A stretch of DNA of 64,000 bases, from contig CAJNOP010000037.1 in NCBI GenBank assembly GCA_905250075.1, positions 208,540 to 272,539 of the forward strand, written 5' to 3'. Origin of the DNA: Rotaria sp. Silwood1. Lineage: Eukaryota > Rotifera > Eurotatoria > Philodinida > Philodinidae. The notes beneath the pieces were generated by a model. That model made no database searches. It was not told the origin of the DNA and worked only from the letters and a program-made list of their open reading frames with translations. Every line of letters starts with the position of its first letter. Position 1 is the stretch's first letter. The position numbers and the translations under genes are program-made. Below, piece by piece: positions 23,830-35,979 of this stretch.

Positions 23830-26545
23830 CTAGTGGCTTTTTGAGTTGTTGTTCAGCACTTTTACTTCGTTATTCGTCGAAGTTCCTTGAGAAGTTAGTT
23901 GCGATTGATGTGCTTTCCTTTCAATTTCTTGATGTATCATCCACTGTTGAGTATGCATTGGTAAGGCAGGATTTAAATTTAATACGTATGGTAACATGTT
24001 TTTCGCCATATTTTCAAAATCGACCATTACTCTGATAAACATTGTATCGTCTTTAACATATGGATTATTAGGATTTTCAAATATAGTAATAGGAACGAAT
24101 TTTGGAATTCCACTCGCGATATTCATATCCGAACGTGGTCGTTGAAAACTATTAGATTTAGTATCAGGGCGAAACGAGTCAATAATATGCTGTTGTTGGT
24201 TAGTTTGATCGAAGAGACAAAACGTAACCTTATAACTAAAAGGGAACGGAAGTATAGAATCATTAGGACCACGCATTAAAACGAAGAATAGAGACATATG
24301 AGTACGACGAGCATTCCCGTCTCCATTCAAGTATAGGCGGGCTCGCATTTTGTAACCCGTAGGTGACGAGAAAAATGGTGGCGAATATATAGACACTTGT
24401 CGTTCAGATTGCGCATCGGCTGAAAAAAAAATGTTTACTATTTCCATTGATCTTTTCTATATATGACAATAGAATTATTGATAGAAAGCACGACACACTG
24501 CATGTCAGTATAGGGTTCTCTAAAATCTTCTATTTTTGAAGTGTATTCAGTAATTTTTTTTTAAAGAGAGAACTATTTAGAACACTTTTATACATGTAAC
24601 TTGACTATCTCAAACTTTTTAATAATTCCTTATTTCTATTTTTTTCTACACACAATGCAAGTTTTTCTATTGAGAGGAAAGAGCATTAGACATATCTGAG
24701 GCAAATTAAAATTCAAACTAGCAAACTAATAAATTTCAAATACGACTTGTCCACGACATGCATCAAGTGAAATAATGGAACTTTTAGTTATTTACATAGA
24801 ATGTAAGATATCCATAAGGCAACATTTAATTACTGCTTTTTTTCGCCACAGTTGGATACAGCTCGTCAAATTGCATAAGATTAAATTTGTTTCAAACTTA
24901 AAAATAAATTTTAAAATATTTTATGACATATAGAATATGTTGATTTATGTCCTTCATATGTGAAGATAATCGTATATTGGGCATTTTTCATTAATTTTTT
25001 AAAAATTTATTCGTAAGTATGAAGCACATTTTCACTTAATATACTGTAAATCCTTAAAAAAATCATTATATCGTTTGACCCACGTTATGGGTAGCTCATA
25101 TTTTTAATTTTATTAGTTAGGTGGTAGGAGCTTTAATGTAATCCGACACTATCTAATGCTCTTTTCTAACAGTAGAAAATCTTCCATTGTTAATTATATT
25201 ACTCATTGATTGCTCATTAATCAATAAAAGTCGTAATTGTCATGAAAAGAAATTATTTTGTTGCAAGAAGAAAACTTTTAACCCTTTTAACAAATATTCT
25301 TACTCATTTTCTCTTGAAATCGAATGATTTTCCAAATTAATGTTCCATCATAAGAAGTTACTTGTTTGTCTTCATATTGTTGTTTTAAAGAGGATAATTG
25401 TTGGTGTAGAATCGTTAAGTTAGTAGTTATTGCGTCTAAAATGTTATTCGACTCTTCAATCGATGTTTTTATCGTCGGTAACACATTATCGATTGTTTCG
25501 AGTGATTCACATTTCTGTACTGATTCATCGTTCATACGCCCCAGATCATCATTCAATGTCTCAATACCATTTGAGAAAAGATCAATCATCTCGTTCAAAT
25601 AGTCTGATTCATTACTGTACTCATCTGTTGTCATTGTCGTAGATGATGTGGTATTACCTATAGATGAATGATCTGAAGTTTCCATTTTCATATGAGCATC
25701 AACCATTGCAGATGTCTGATATGCTTCTGTCGAATGTGAAGAAAGTTGATCGATGGCAAACAAAAGAGCTCTTTGATGCTCTTTTGTCAGATAATGACTT
25801 TTCAGCTCACTACGAAACATCTACAACAAAGAAATAAGAATGAAAAGCGATATCATGCAAAGAACAAACCTGTTCTTTACATCCATATTGCTGAAGAGGA
25901 CAATTCACAAGTATTTTTGGACATGAATTCTTCGAATGTTGTTCGAGTAATGATAGAGAATCGAATAATTCTCCACAATGCGAACATTTATATTGACGAT
26001 GGGATTGTTCGAGATGATCCTTAATCCAAAGAACGAGTGACAATACATAATAATAAAATACATCGACAAATACCTGATAACTCTTTAACTGTCCAAACCA
26101 TTCACATGAGAAACAGTTGACTTCCAATGTCTGCATATCTCTTTGAAAGCCTTTGTCGAGGTGTATCTTTAGCAAAGAATGATGTTGCACAAAATGGTAT
26201 ATAGTAAAGACTATACATAAAGATTTTTTTCATTTACCTCTGAAAGTAATGTCTCTTCTTGACACTCCGAACATCGAACAAAACTTATCACAAAAAAATT
26301 TTTGATTGAAATGAAAAGTGAAAGTGATATTCTCTTACTTATTCTCAGAATGAACACAAGTCTGACATATTCTGTGACCACAGTCTAGTTGAACTGGGTT
26401 TTTCAGTAGATGCGAACAAACTAGACATCTATACTTTCTATCGAATCCGTTTTCGTTTCGAACATTAAATCCACAACTTAATAAACCACTCTAGAAAAAA
26501 TACATTTATTCCAACGAAACTTCAAATCAAAAAAAGACTTGCCAT
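23830..26545 (-). CDS. TRAF-family adaptor / E3 ligase (RING, TRAF zinc fingers, coiled coil, MATH)
   Basis: Exons are roughly 26543-26545, 26339-26490, 26238-26283, about 26068-26167, 25871-26019, 25304-25819 and 23830-24419. Exons 2-3 encode a C3HC4 RING: CLVC, then LDCGHRICQTCVHSEN, then RCSEC. Exons 4-5 encode TRAF-type zinc fingers: IHLDKGFQRDMQTLEVNCFS then CEWFG, and QYKCSHCGELFDSLSLLEQH then CPKILVNCPLQQYGC. Exon 6 is a Ser/Thr-rich then coiled-coil region ending DGTLIWKI, the usual entry to a MATH domain. Exon 7 completes MATH: SPPFFSSPTGYKMRARLYLN, GNARRTHMSLFFVLMRG, FPFSYKVTFCLFDQTNQQ, and FVPITIFENPNNPYVKDDTM. TRAFs couple receptors to NF-kB and MAPK signalling. The order is that of TRAF2/3/6; the paralogue cannot be fixed. 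The frame of exon 2 is reached from ATG 26545 only if the first intron begins GCAAGT (a GC-AG intron). Confidence 0.88.
24420..25303 (-). other. Long TRAF intron splitting the MATH domain
   Basis: An 884-base GT-AG intron, far longer than the gene's other introns of about 50-90 bases. It is AT-rich and shows no open frame, terminal repeat or inverted repeat that I can see. Confidence 0.5.
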
Positions 26546-27290
26546 TATATAGGAATGAAGAATCAGTACTTGTTTGGTTGTTATTTTGGATGATACCTAG
26601 AAGCTGAATTAAGAGAGAAAAGATCGTCACTGCTGAAGAATCTACAAGACATGATGCAAACGAAGATTTTCTTCATAGATGTTTTCCAAAATAACCATGC
26701 ACAAAAGCAGGCATTATTTCCAAGTGTTTTTTTTTTGTGCCCTGACATAATTATGGGCTCTATTTTTTCGATGATTGTTTCTTCTCGGCCAGTTAGATAA
26801 AGAAAAATCATCTAAGGAAAAGGCGATTGCTTTTGTTTTCGAAGTACTAAATTTAAGACATTTCATCATTTTCTCTTTAAAAAACGGTTATTGATCGATA
26901 CTGCAATATTAAACCAAAGGCCTGAGATCGCCTAGGGCTGTGAAGCATCGAGAAGACTCCTATGAGACGTTTCTATTCATAAAATCCACAAATAACAGCG
27001 AATGTATGCAGCTAAGTATTAAAGAAGAATCAGTCTATGATATGCTTTCAGTATTAAAGAAAGAAGTTTTTGATCAATATATTTGTTGCAATAATCAGCT
27101 ATTCATGAGAGAAACAAAGAAAAAAATGTAAACTATTCAATGAGCAAGGCATGGTCAACGATCCTCGTTCTATTGAAATTTTGCAAAAACTAACATTTAT
27201 AACATGCTGGAGCCACAAATACAACAATAATATTGATAGAGAGCGTAAGGGTTTATGAGGACGGAGATCAAGAGAAGATTCACATACACA
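26546..27290. other. TRAF upstream region
   Basis: Contains the TRAF promoter. A short frame at 26940-27131 reads in a coding-like way (YETFLFIKSTNNSECMQLSI, then VYDMLSVLKKEVFDQYICCN) but has no recognised homologue and ends at the edge of the inverted repeat that follows. Confidence 0.3.
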
Positions 27291-29290
27291 CAAATAGTTA
27301 AGAACAGTTGTTTATTATTAAGACATTATCTCACAAATGGTTCCGCCTTTCGAGTTCGAAAACTTTTCCATTGATAATGAACTGTATAGGCATCGTACTC
27401 ATTCTATCTGAGTAGTGTATGGAGTAAAAAAGAAGTGCTATTGGTCAAAAATTGTCGAAAATTCGAGAATCGCATCCACTTTAAGTATCGGTTTTTGAGA
27501 GTTTTCCTTGGTCGAGCAAGCACTTATGTAGTTCTTCTTTTATGATTGATAGCTCTCGTCAAGACGCATGTTTTGACAACGACTGCTCTAAGTGGTAAAC
27601 CTGGGAAGCCAGGTTACCATGAAATACACTGTGATCTACAACATCTAGTGACAGTTAATCTTTACCTCGTCTTCTCCGCATAGTCATACGATTTCTTGAA
27701 AACTAAGGAAAATTGACTTCAGATTCGCATTGAACGCATGAAACTGGGCCTAAGCAGATACTTTGGTATGATTTTCTATATGTATTTAGCATTTAGATGT
27801 TAGTATGGATGTCGTATGTGCGTGCGAGTGTGAATGTAAGTGACTGTCTGGACTTCCTCTTCATTCAGATCCGTATTCATGTGAAAAGGTGTCATAGAGC
27901 CTCCTATAAAGATATGAATAATAGAGGCAACAGTATTTCGATAATAACTCCTAAACAATAAAAAATATCGAGTGCGTCTTTCTTTACCCCTTGATAGCTG
28001 GTTTCAGAAACGGCAAAAATGTATAGTTTTCAAACTCGAAAATACTAGTCACTTGAAATATGCTCAGAGAGGTCGTCTTCAGAGTAGAGTTTTGTACTTT
28101 CTTTTAACCAATATTTGGGTCACTTTTGCTCAGATAATTACAGTCTGAGTCGTAACTAGTATCACAATCGGAATCAACAAAGGAAGCGTAGTGAAGTTCT
28201 ATGTGTTTCAAATATTTCCAAAAATCTAGTTTGTTTGATGGAAAAACTCATTTCTATCTAGTCAGGGTACATCAAAAATTGATTTTCCTCAAAAAACATC
28301 AACTGTCTTTGGGAACATAGTATGCAAACTTCTAAAATATGACTACAAACAAAGTAGCAGAAGAATAAACAAGGCGGCCAACTATTGTGAGAGGACACAT
28401 TTTTTGATGGAAAAAAAGGAAATTTTCAGAAATATCTGAAATCTATATGAATCCACTGAGTTTTTCATGTTGATTCCGATTATGATATTAGTTGTGACTC
28501 AGACTGTGATTTCCTAATCCAAAACTATTCGAATAATAGTCAAAAACTAGCAAGCTTGTACTCTGAACATCATGCGTCCAAGCAGGTCTCAAGCGACTAG
28601 GGGTATATTGAGTTTGAAAAAGTTATATTTATGTAGCCTTTTTAACCACCTATCAACAGATAAAAATCCGAACTCGATAGATGCCATTATTCTGAAATTA
28701 TAATCAAAATACTGTTAGCTTCATCTACCATATATCCATACAGTGGATCCATTATCTTAACTGTGCTAGTTACAAGTAGAAAATCTTTCTGAATAGCTTG
28801 TTGGACCCAGTTTCATATGTTCAATATAATTCTGAAGTAAGCCTTTGTGAGTTTTAGGATATTGTATGACTACATGGAGAAAAAGATGGTAGGATTAATT
28901 GTCATTAGCCACGATTAACCACAGTGTAGTTCATGCTAACTTGATCTCTAAGTTTTGTCACTCTGGACAATTTATTTTTAAAAGATGTGCCTTGAAAAGA
29001 GAGTCGTCACTGGTAAAAGTAGAACTGTATTACTTTTTATCACACAAAAGAAAAATCAAAAACACTGTTATTTCAAAAAGAGGCATTTCACAAGTTTTGA
29101 ACAGGTTTGGAGCAATAGCGATTTTTTTTTAAAAGTCATGTGCTATTCACTTAGACAGAATGGATATCTTATCTAAACACTTCACTATCAATGGAAATAT
29201 CTCCGAACTCGAACAGCAAAAACATTCGTGAGATGATGTCAAAATAATGAACATAACTGTTTTGAGCAATTTTGCTTTTGGCTAACGAGA
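27290..29290. repeat. Very long imperfect inverted repeat, arms about 0.9-1.0 kb
   Basis: The left arm (about 27290-28270) is mirrored almost collinearly by the right arm (about 28385-29290). Matching landmarks, left versus reverse-complemented right: CCATTGATAATGAACTG / CCATTGATAGTGAAGTG; CATAGTCATACGATTTCTTG / TGTAGTCATACAATATCCTA; CGCATGAAACTGGGCC / CATATGAAACTGGGTCC; CAGTCTGAGTCGTAACTAGT / CAGTCTGAGTCACAACTAAT. Identity is about 65-75 percent, so the arms are old. The loop is about 115 bases. There is no coding capacity. It is either a large foldback element or an inverted duplication. Confidence 0.72.
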
Positions 29291-29942
29291 GAAGTACCCA
29301 AAGTATCCAACCGTTTTTCCGTTGAAACATACATGGCTGTAGGAAGTTCACTGCAATGATTTCCAATATCACAATCGTAGCGGTTTATATGTCTTTTTAT
29401 ATTCTAGGTCATAACTACCAACTGTATTCTGACAAGGTCATTTTTCATCAAATTCAATTTCTAATCAGTCTACTATGTTTTACTAAATAAAATATCGGCA
29501 GTAATACTTTTTTAACAACACTTCAATGTTAGTTTTAGAATACTAAAATGCTTCACCAGGCGAAAAAAGATATAATATACAAAAGTGCTTGTTGAAGATT
29601 AGTTTTCCTAGCATAATGAGAAAATTACAAAAAGTTATCTTCTGTATTACATATTTAATCTCTCTGTCTAATGATGCACTTTAGTATTCTAAAACTAAGG
29701 TTGAAGTGTTTTTAGAAAAGTATTACTGTCGATATTTTGTCTAGTAAAACATAGTAGACTGATTGAAAATTGAATTTGATGAAAAATGACGTTGTCAGAA
29801 TACAGCTGGTAGTTATGACCTTGAATATAAAAAGGCATATAAATAGATAAGATTGTGATATTGGAAATCATTGCAGTGAACTTCCTACAGCCATGTATGT
29901 TTCAACGGAAAAGCGGTTGGACATGTTGGGTACTTCCCTCGT
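29285..29942. repeat. High-identity hairpin repeat, arms about 270 bases
   Basis: The left arm 29285-29556 and right arm 29668-29942 are near-perfect reverse complements (about 90 percent by eye). For example, GTTGAAACATACATGGCTGT and GGAAGTTCACTGCAATGATT on the left recur inverted at the right end, and TTAGTTTTAGAATACTAAA sits at the inner edges. The loop is about 110 bases. It begins where the right arm of the larger inverted repeat ends. The higher identity implies a younger event than its neighbour. Confidence 0.8.
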
Positions 29943-30570
29943 AAGTATACTTGGTATACTTATTTCAGCTTACAGTGATAAGAAAAAATAAATGATTTAG
30001 TGTTTTAGACTTGACCTTAGTTTGACTAGATGCTTCATTTGAGATAAATAAATCGGAAAAAAAATCATCCGGGGCGCTTTAAGTAGAATCAGGCAGATTT
30101 GTGGGGGGCTTATCTTGAATATGATGGTATTTGATCAAAGAATGATCAAATATTGAAGACTCATACAGTGCCCTTGGCGTTACCGACACATATAGATGGA
30201 TATATTATGTGACATTTCTTTACAATATTTTAGTGCCAGGGCCAATATTTTCGTTATAGTATTCGTGAAACTAAGTGTTTTTTTTCTGAAAAATTTTCAA
30301 CTAAGACAATATTAACTCTTTCTGACATAGATAATCGTAGATCTAGATTCCGATATCTCGATAGAGATTTTTGATACATTCAATAATGATCGGGATAGTG
30401 TGGATAAGAAATTTACTAGGATTCTTCTTGCTATTCAAAAGATTTGGCTGGACTGTGATGCTCAGCTAATTTAGTTTTGTACTTAAGATAAATCATCTAC
30501 AATATAAGTAATATGTATTTAGATCTTCAGTTCAGGCATTTCTATATCTGGGAGACAAATTGTCAAATTA

Positions 30571-31140
30571 TGTACACTAAAATAAAATGTGTTACATGTG
30601 TCGTACTTTAGGACACAATATACGACATATCTAAGTACGATATGAAGTGCTAGTTGCGACACATTCTTGTACGACACATGCGGCACATTCTGAAAACGTT
30701 GTTCAAATCTAGTATGCCCTGCTTTTTTCATTTTTTTGTGTAACAGAAAATCAGGCTATTTTTCCAATTTTTTCCATATAATCATTCACCATTTGAAAAC
30801 TCGAGCAGATCAATTCTTGAGATCTGTCCGCGCTCGACTTGGTCTGATGTCCATCAGACCGCTTCAGGGTAGTCCTCATCCGATCATCGATCGATATCGG
30901 CATTTTCTCGACAAAAAAATAATCCAGAAGTAATCTAGAAAAAAAAAATTTGTAAGTATATATATAAGTTTCGTATGTTCAGTCGCATGTCTGTGTAGAT
31001 CTATGTGTGCAAACTAAAACAGTGAACGCATAGTCAGCAGATAGAATACGACAAATTCGTATGTGACAAATGCTCGCGTTTGAACCTGCGACACTACAAC
31101 TTGCGACACATGAGTGCGACACATTTTATTTTAGTGTGCA
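30571..31140. mobile_element. Non-autonomous TIR element flanked by TA
   Basis: The ends are TGTACACTAAAATAAAATGT and the reverse complement of ACATTTTATTTTAGTGTGCA; 21 of the first 22 terminal bases agree. Both sides are flanked by TA, as for Tc1/mariner-type insertion. The interior is rich in TGTCGTA/GCGACACAT-like words near both ends (subterminal repeats), with no transposase. It is 570 bases long. Confidence 0.72.
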
Positions 31141-31599
31141 TATTGCTGAAAGAGAAGCATTGAGTAGTAAAATTACCATATATTACTGCTTTCTTCTGTT
31201 GAGCTGCGGTAGAATTTTGTAAGTAATGACTAGATATAAGATGATTGTCGATTTCAGGATGATTGACAGTATTCGAATCGATTGTAAAGAAATCTTGTTA
31301 TTTTTGTCCAAATTTCTAGAAAAAAATAATCTCATAACATTTCCGACAATTTTCCTGTATCACTGTTTTCTGCATCCACTAACTATGTCACTGTCTAATA
31401 TGGAGTCTGCAATCAAAAAGAATTAAATGACTTCTCTTTTGCTTCTAGCTTATAATAATGTTAATGCAAGAATTGGTATTAGAAGTAGAAATATTAAAAC
31501 AAATCTTTGTTTAAATAGATTTATCTATTTAGTGATTATATAGATTGAAATTGAGTTGTTCAGTCAGAAGGTTGTGTCATTTTATTGTCTACATTCTCG

Positions 31600-31750
31600 G
31601 CTGTTGTGAGATGTAGATGTAGATATGGGGGACATATGTGTTTGTAGGTGGTTGTGAATGTTGATGCAAGTGTGTATTGGTATGGGTGTGGGCTTTTACT
31701 ATGAGTAGAATCAGTACCTTGCTCTTACCCATACCCACACCTACCGTAAG
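31600..31750. repeat. Degenerate TGTGGN-like tract with inverted partner
   Basis: GT-rich text (GATATGGGGGACATATGTG, then GGTATGGGTGTGGGC) is followed within about 35 bases by its CA-rich mirror (TTACCCATACCCACACCTACC). The inner parts pair as TATGGGTGTGGG with CCCATACCCACACC. No coding. One of several similar tracts in the window. Confidence 0.6.
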
Positions 31751-32339
31751 TGAAGAAAACTTCGTTTTAAAATATGCATTGCTAGTAAATTATTTGGATG
31801 TATCAAATATTTTCATTGGATACGTTCATTGATTCATGTTCATAGACACTTGATCGACGGCAAACATCATCGAATTTCGTAAGCATGATAGAGACAACAT
31901 TATATAAAACTTGAGTACATTTCCTTTTATTTACAGCGAAAGATAACGAATGCATTTTGCCAATTATTTCATTTCACGACGACACATTTTACGCCAGAAT
32001 GAAAGTATTTCATTTGTTTCACATAAAATTGATAGTTTCATGAAACAAGTCTTATAACACTATTGAATACACGTACAGTAGTAGGAGAACTGTCATTACT
32101 GCTTCTTTGGAAGAGTACTGCAACTTTATAAATATCGTTGACTAAGTATGATAAAATAACAGTAAATATCAACAAACGTTCTCTTTTAACCCAATGTTTG
32201 CTTCCGTTACACAATCGTCAAACGAATTTCTTGCTATTGTTGTTCGAATTCTATTATAGATATTTATATCAGCATTCACAATTAACTAAGACATTTCACT
32301 CGTTCATTCATTTTCTTTCTCTTAGTCTTTCTGGCTAGG

Positions 32340-34230
32340 AACTTGAACCTATTTAGTAGTGACTTCCATCTATTTCGATCTTTCGCCATATGTTCCACAT
32401 CGGCCCTTTTAAATTCTAGATGCTTGTGACAGAGTTTCTTGATGGATTTGTGTCAATCGATTTGTAAACATTTTAATGATCTTTTTCCCACAGACGTAGC
32501 TTAAAATATTCGGTAGAAAAGTCTTTTGTGTGACATTTTCAAGACATATCTCAGGCATCATAGTGGTAATCATTCGATGTGAAGAAGTAGACCATCGTTC
32601 CAGAGACTGCACGTATGTCCGAATCGCGAATTTCATCTTGGATTGTCTGGATAGCTGCTCTGCAAAAAGCTTGTTTCAACAACTTATATTCGAAATCGAC
32701 CTCGCTCAGTCAACATCCATCGTCCTTAGCCAGAAATACTCGCCAAATAAAACTGTGTTACATTTATGTACTGCTCACGATAGAGTCGTAGTCTATTGAC
32801 AAACCATGCATTCGCCGTTTTTGATTTGCGTGTGCAGCTATACATAATCGGCTCTGCTGAGCACACCGAACTTACATATCTTCGAATATCCAGTTTTCTA
32901 GATTATTTCTCGGTTAGCCATTGTTCTAGAATGTGTTTAGATAGTAATCGATTTCGTAGAATGGACTGCCTCAAAGCAGTCCTACCATGATCAAATGTAC
33001 CTGGACTGACTAGATCTTAGAATTTTCCGTCTTGAGATCGAAGAATCAATAATAGTAACTCCAATTAAGCTGCAAAGGTAGAAGTTACTTAATTTTTTAG
33101 AAAGCATGCCAGGCTTTCAGAAGAATAGATTTGAACTGCATTTTCAAAACGTGTAGTATTCGTCGCAGCGAGCACCTCGTCTCACACTTTAATACATCAT
33201 GCATTGTGCCGCAAAGCACGGCACGTACGATACATTTTATATTAATATGTTAGAGTAGCCTCGTCATCTTCAAGAAGAAGAGAATCCACCTTGACACTAC
33301 CAAATTTTATTTTATACAGGCTGGTACTTTTCCAAGATATTTGTCCAAGTAGATTACAGATAGCAATGGCGATCATACGCTTCTTTGTCGTAACTCAATG
33401 TTTCTTCAGAACGAATCTGATTTGTTACCATTTATACGAACACATTTTTTTCAGCCATCCTACAACGAATGAATCGCAAATAATACACGACCATTAATTC
33501 CACATTTAATCAACAATATGTGAAGCAACTCTTATGAAACTAGATCATATATCTTCTGTAAGCCAATGAACAATGTATAAACGGATTTGGCGAAATCTGA
33601 GGATGTTTCAACTGTTTCATGTCATCGTAAAAATTCGATTCGTTATCTCTCGTTTCATGCCAAATGTACATTGCGTGTCTTAAATATATGGTTCGATTAC
33701 TTCTCCGTACTTTGATTCGATCACTCTGTTGTTGACTTTTTCGGCTAAACTGAGTAGAGTAATTCGTCTTTATTTTGAACACTCCCTCCGATCTCCTGTT
33801 TAGAAAATAAGCAGAAAAATCTTCGTCTGTCATTTTGTCAGGATTTTCAGGTTTTCAACACCTCACAGCACATATGAGTAAGCCGATCCATTCATCTAAA
33901 GCTAAGAGATTTTAGCATCTTTCGTCTTCTTCCGTCCACTTCAGCAGCTTTACTGATTTTAAATGATTTAATGGTTGTCACTAATCTCTGCCAAGAAGAT
34001 ATCATCAGCTGCATTCAATTGCCATTTACTTAATGTACCTAACGAATCAGACGATAGGATGTAGAATTTCACAAAATCTTCATTCCATCTATTGAGACTG
34101 TCTTGTTGAGTATCAAGAGTTCACCAGCGACATTTTTTACAGTGAGCATAATCTAGATTATTCGTTACGAAGTCAGCGAATGGTTTACCAAAATACTTTG
34201 CTAGCCAAATAATAGTTGGATTCAAGATGG
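32340..34230 (-). mobile_element. Degenerate non-LTR retrotransposon (LINE) reverse-transcriptase relic
   Basis: Read 5' to 3' on the minus strand, it shows the usual order of a LINE polymerase. Around 34110-33880 are LNRWNEDFVKFY, then a KAAEVDGRRRKMLKSL block (compare the common KAAGPDGIPAEMLK). Near 33500-33480 is INGRVLFAIHSL. Near 33270 is GSVKVDSLLLEDDEATL, the position of the catalytic F/YADD box, here changed to EDD. Downstream near 32990 is TALRQSILRNRLLS, and at 32400-32350 the terminal DRNRWKSLLNRFKFL. There are many frameshifts and stops throughout. The 5' end and any endonuclease domain are not recognisable, so it is an old 5'-truncated copy. Confidence 0.72.
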
Positions 34231-34484
34231 TGTCGGATGTTGCCCCACAAAATTGCTTTTGTTTCAGTCAAAAATTTTTTCACATTCTCCCGTTATTATC
34301 CATATCACTGCCATTTTCTGTTATTTCCTGTTCAGTCTATATACGATATACTGCTTTCTTGTCACGAATAGCCACGCGGATTTTGTTGGTTTAGCATACA
34401 GTTTTATTAGTCTTTTCACAGCCCCACCTGGTTAGTTCCTCAGGTTTTGGTCGCAGCATATAACACTCTCATGCAAAACAAAAG

Positions 34485-34645
34485 CCACTCGAATGTGGGT
34501 ATAGGTGTGGATGTGGGTTAGAGTTTCGGTATAGTGAAGTCTGGTTGTGAGTGAGTTGGTGGCCATTGGGCTTGGAGTCAGTGTTTGTGTGCGTATAAGT
34601 CGCCTTTTAGGCAATGAACTAAGCACACCTACATCCTAACACGAG
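34485..34645. repeat. Degenerate TGTGGN-like tract with CA-rich partner
   Basis: GAATGTGGGTATAGGTGTGG then ATGTGGGTTAGAG and further GTGAGTGAG/GTGTTTGTGTGCG words, followed by a short CA-rich mirror (AGCACACCTACATCCTAACA) at about 34621-34640. Same style as the tract at 31.6 kb. Confidence 0.5.
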
Positions 34646-35690
34646 TCAACAGTAATTACATCGCCGGAAAGCAGCTGTTTGATGTTTTACGATTATTACT
34701 TCGGTCAGATCAAACATGTAGTTAAGGGTAATACAGTTAGATCTTTTAGATCTCTTATTTCATATGATCCAATATATTTCTTCTTGCCGGTAAGATTATC
34801 ATAAATGTTAAATGTTGTACATTATAGACTATTCGATGTTTTCCATTGCTGTATTTCGTCCTTCTACGTGAGCGTCTTCGGCTTTCTCCTATTCGATATT
34901 ATCTTTTTCTGCGTTTTCTACCAAACCCAAGCATTTGCGATCATTGTAACTTCGGCTTAATATTGTCTTTACATATTTTTCTTTTACAGTTGCCGAAGCT
35001 CATCCATATGTTGAAAATCTAGGTTTATAAACCACGTTAGTATTTTTCACTAATGACGAGGATATAGAAAAACAGATTTTGAGGTGAACAATACGAAGCG
35101 TGTATCTTACGGTGGATACATCGAACGGCGAGAGACTATTGAACAATGAGAATGTGATCTTGGAGACATAATGTTTCGTAGAAATCTATTCGTTCTTCAA
35201 AAACATGTAGATAATATGTGTCTTGAACAACTCATTACAATTTTTCGTTCAATCAATTGCCACCTGAAGAAATCTGTCCATAGTTCTCTACATTTCAAGA
35301 AAATAAGTTTTGATGTTATGACACTGTTGAGAAGACTGTCAGTAGATTTTGTCATAACTGAAGGATTTCATATTTTCCAATATTTGACCACAGTTCACTT
35401 AGGTTGTAATGATAATTCGTACTGTGAGAGTAGCATAAAATTTATAAGAAATAAGCGATATCAGCAGTGCAAACCGTATATTCTAAAAGCAATAAATGAA
35501 AATTTTGTTTCAGTAGTCAAATCGATTCGTTCATTGAATTTTAGCTTTTCCAAAGTATATTCACTTTTGTCAAACAAAAACTCGATATTTACTTTAGAAA
35601 GAACAGATGAAAGGTAGAGAAAAAACATTAAAAAAACAAAAAATCGTTATCAGTCTATTCAAACACAAGATAAGCGTAAAAAATGTGCAT
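34646..35690. other. Gene-free stretch with one unassigned 148-codon frame
   Basis: A plus-strand frame at 35171-35617 (MFRRNLFVLQKHVDNMCLEQ at its start) is the longest open frame of the gene-poor region. It has plausible amino-acid composition but no motif I recognise, no upstream exon and no clear splice sites. It may be chance or the remains of an unknown element. Confidence 0.25.
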
Positions 35691-35805
35691 GTGAATATGA
35701 GTATGCCCTCTGTTTGTCTTCATAATTGCATTCACCATTATATCTACACTTACATTTCCATATCCCATACATCTATGATTTCACCCACTCGCTTATCTCT
35801 CAGTC
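35690..35805. repeat. GT-rich tract with CA-rich partner
   Basis: TGTGCATGTGAATATGAGTATG is followed 30-80 bases later by CA-rich text (TATCTACACTTACATTTCCA, then TCCCATACATC and TCACCCACTCGC). Weaker than the 31.6 kb example but the same arrangement. Confidence 0.35.
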
Positions 35806-35979
35806 TTACGATTTTTTTCCTTTTTTCCAACGCTGTGGGCGAATGACAATTTTTTATCTGACTGTATCGACTACCATATTTTATCTTTAGCGTATGAAAG
35901 TCGATATCAAGGTTTCTTGTTTCTTGCATATTATATTACCTACCAGTCTACTTCGCTATCATTCTCGAAAAAGAAATTA

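Noticed and set aside
24448-24900. Extending the TRAF MATH exon through the ATG at 24447
   Set aside because: The frame upstream of the acceptor at 24420 is intronic; phase and the MATH alignment require splicing from exon 6.
35171-35617. 148-codon frame in the gene-poor block as a novel gene
   Set aside because: No recognised motif, no upstream or downstream exons and no promoter evidence; kept only as an unassigned frame.
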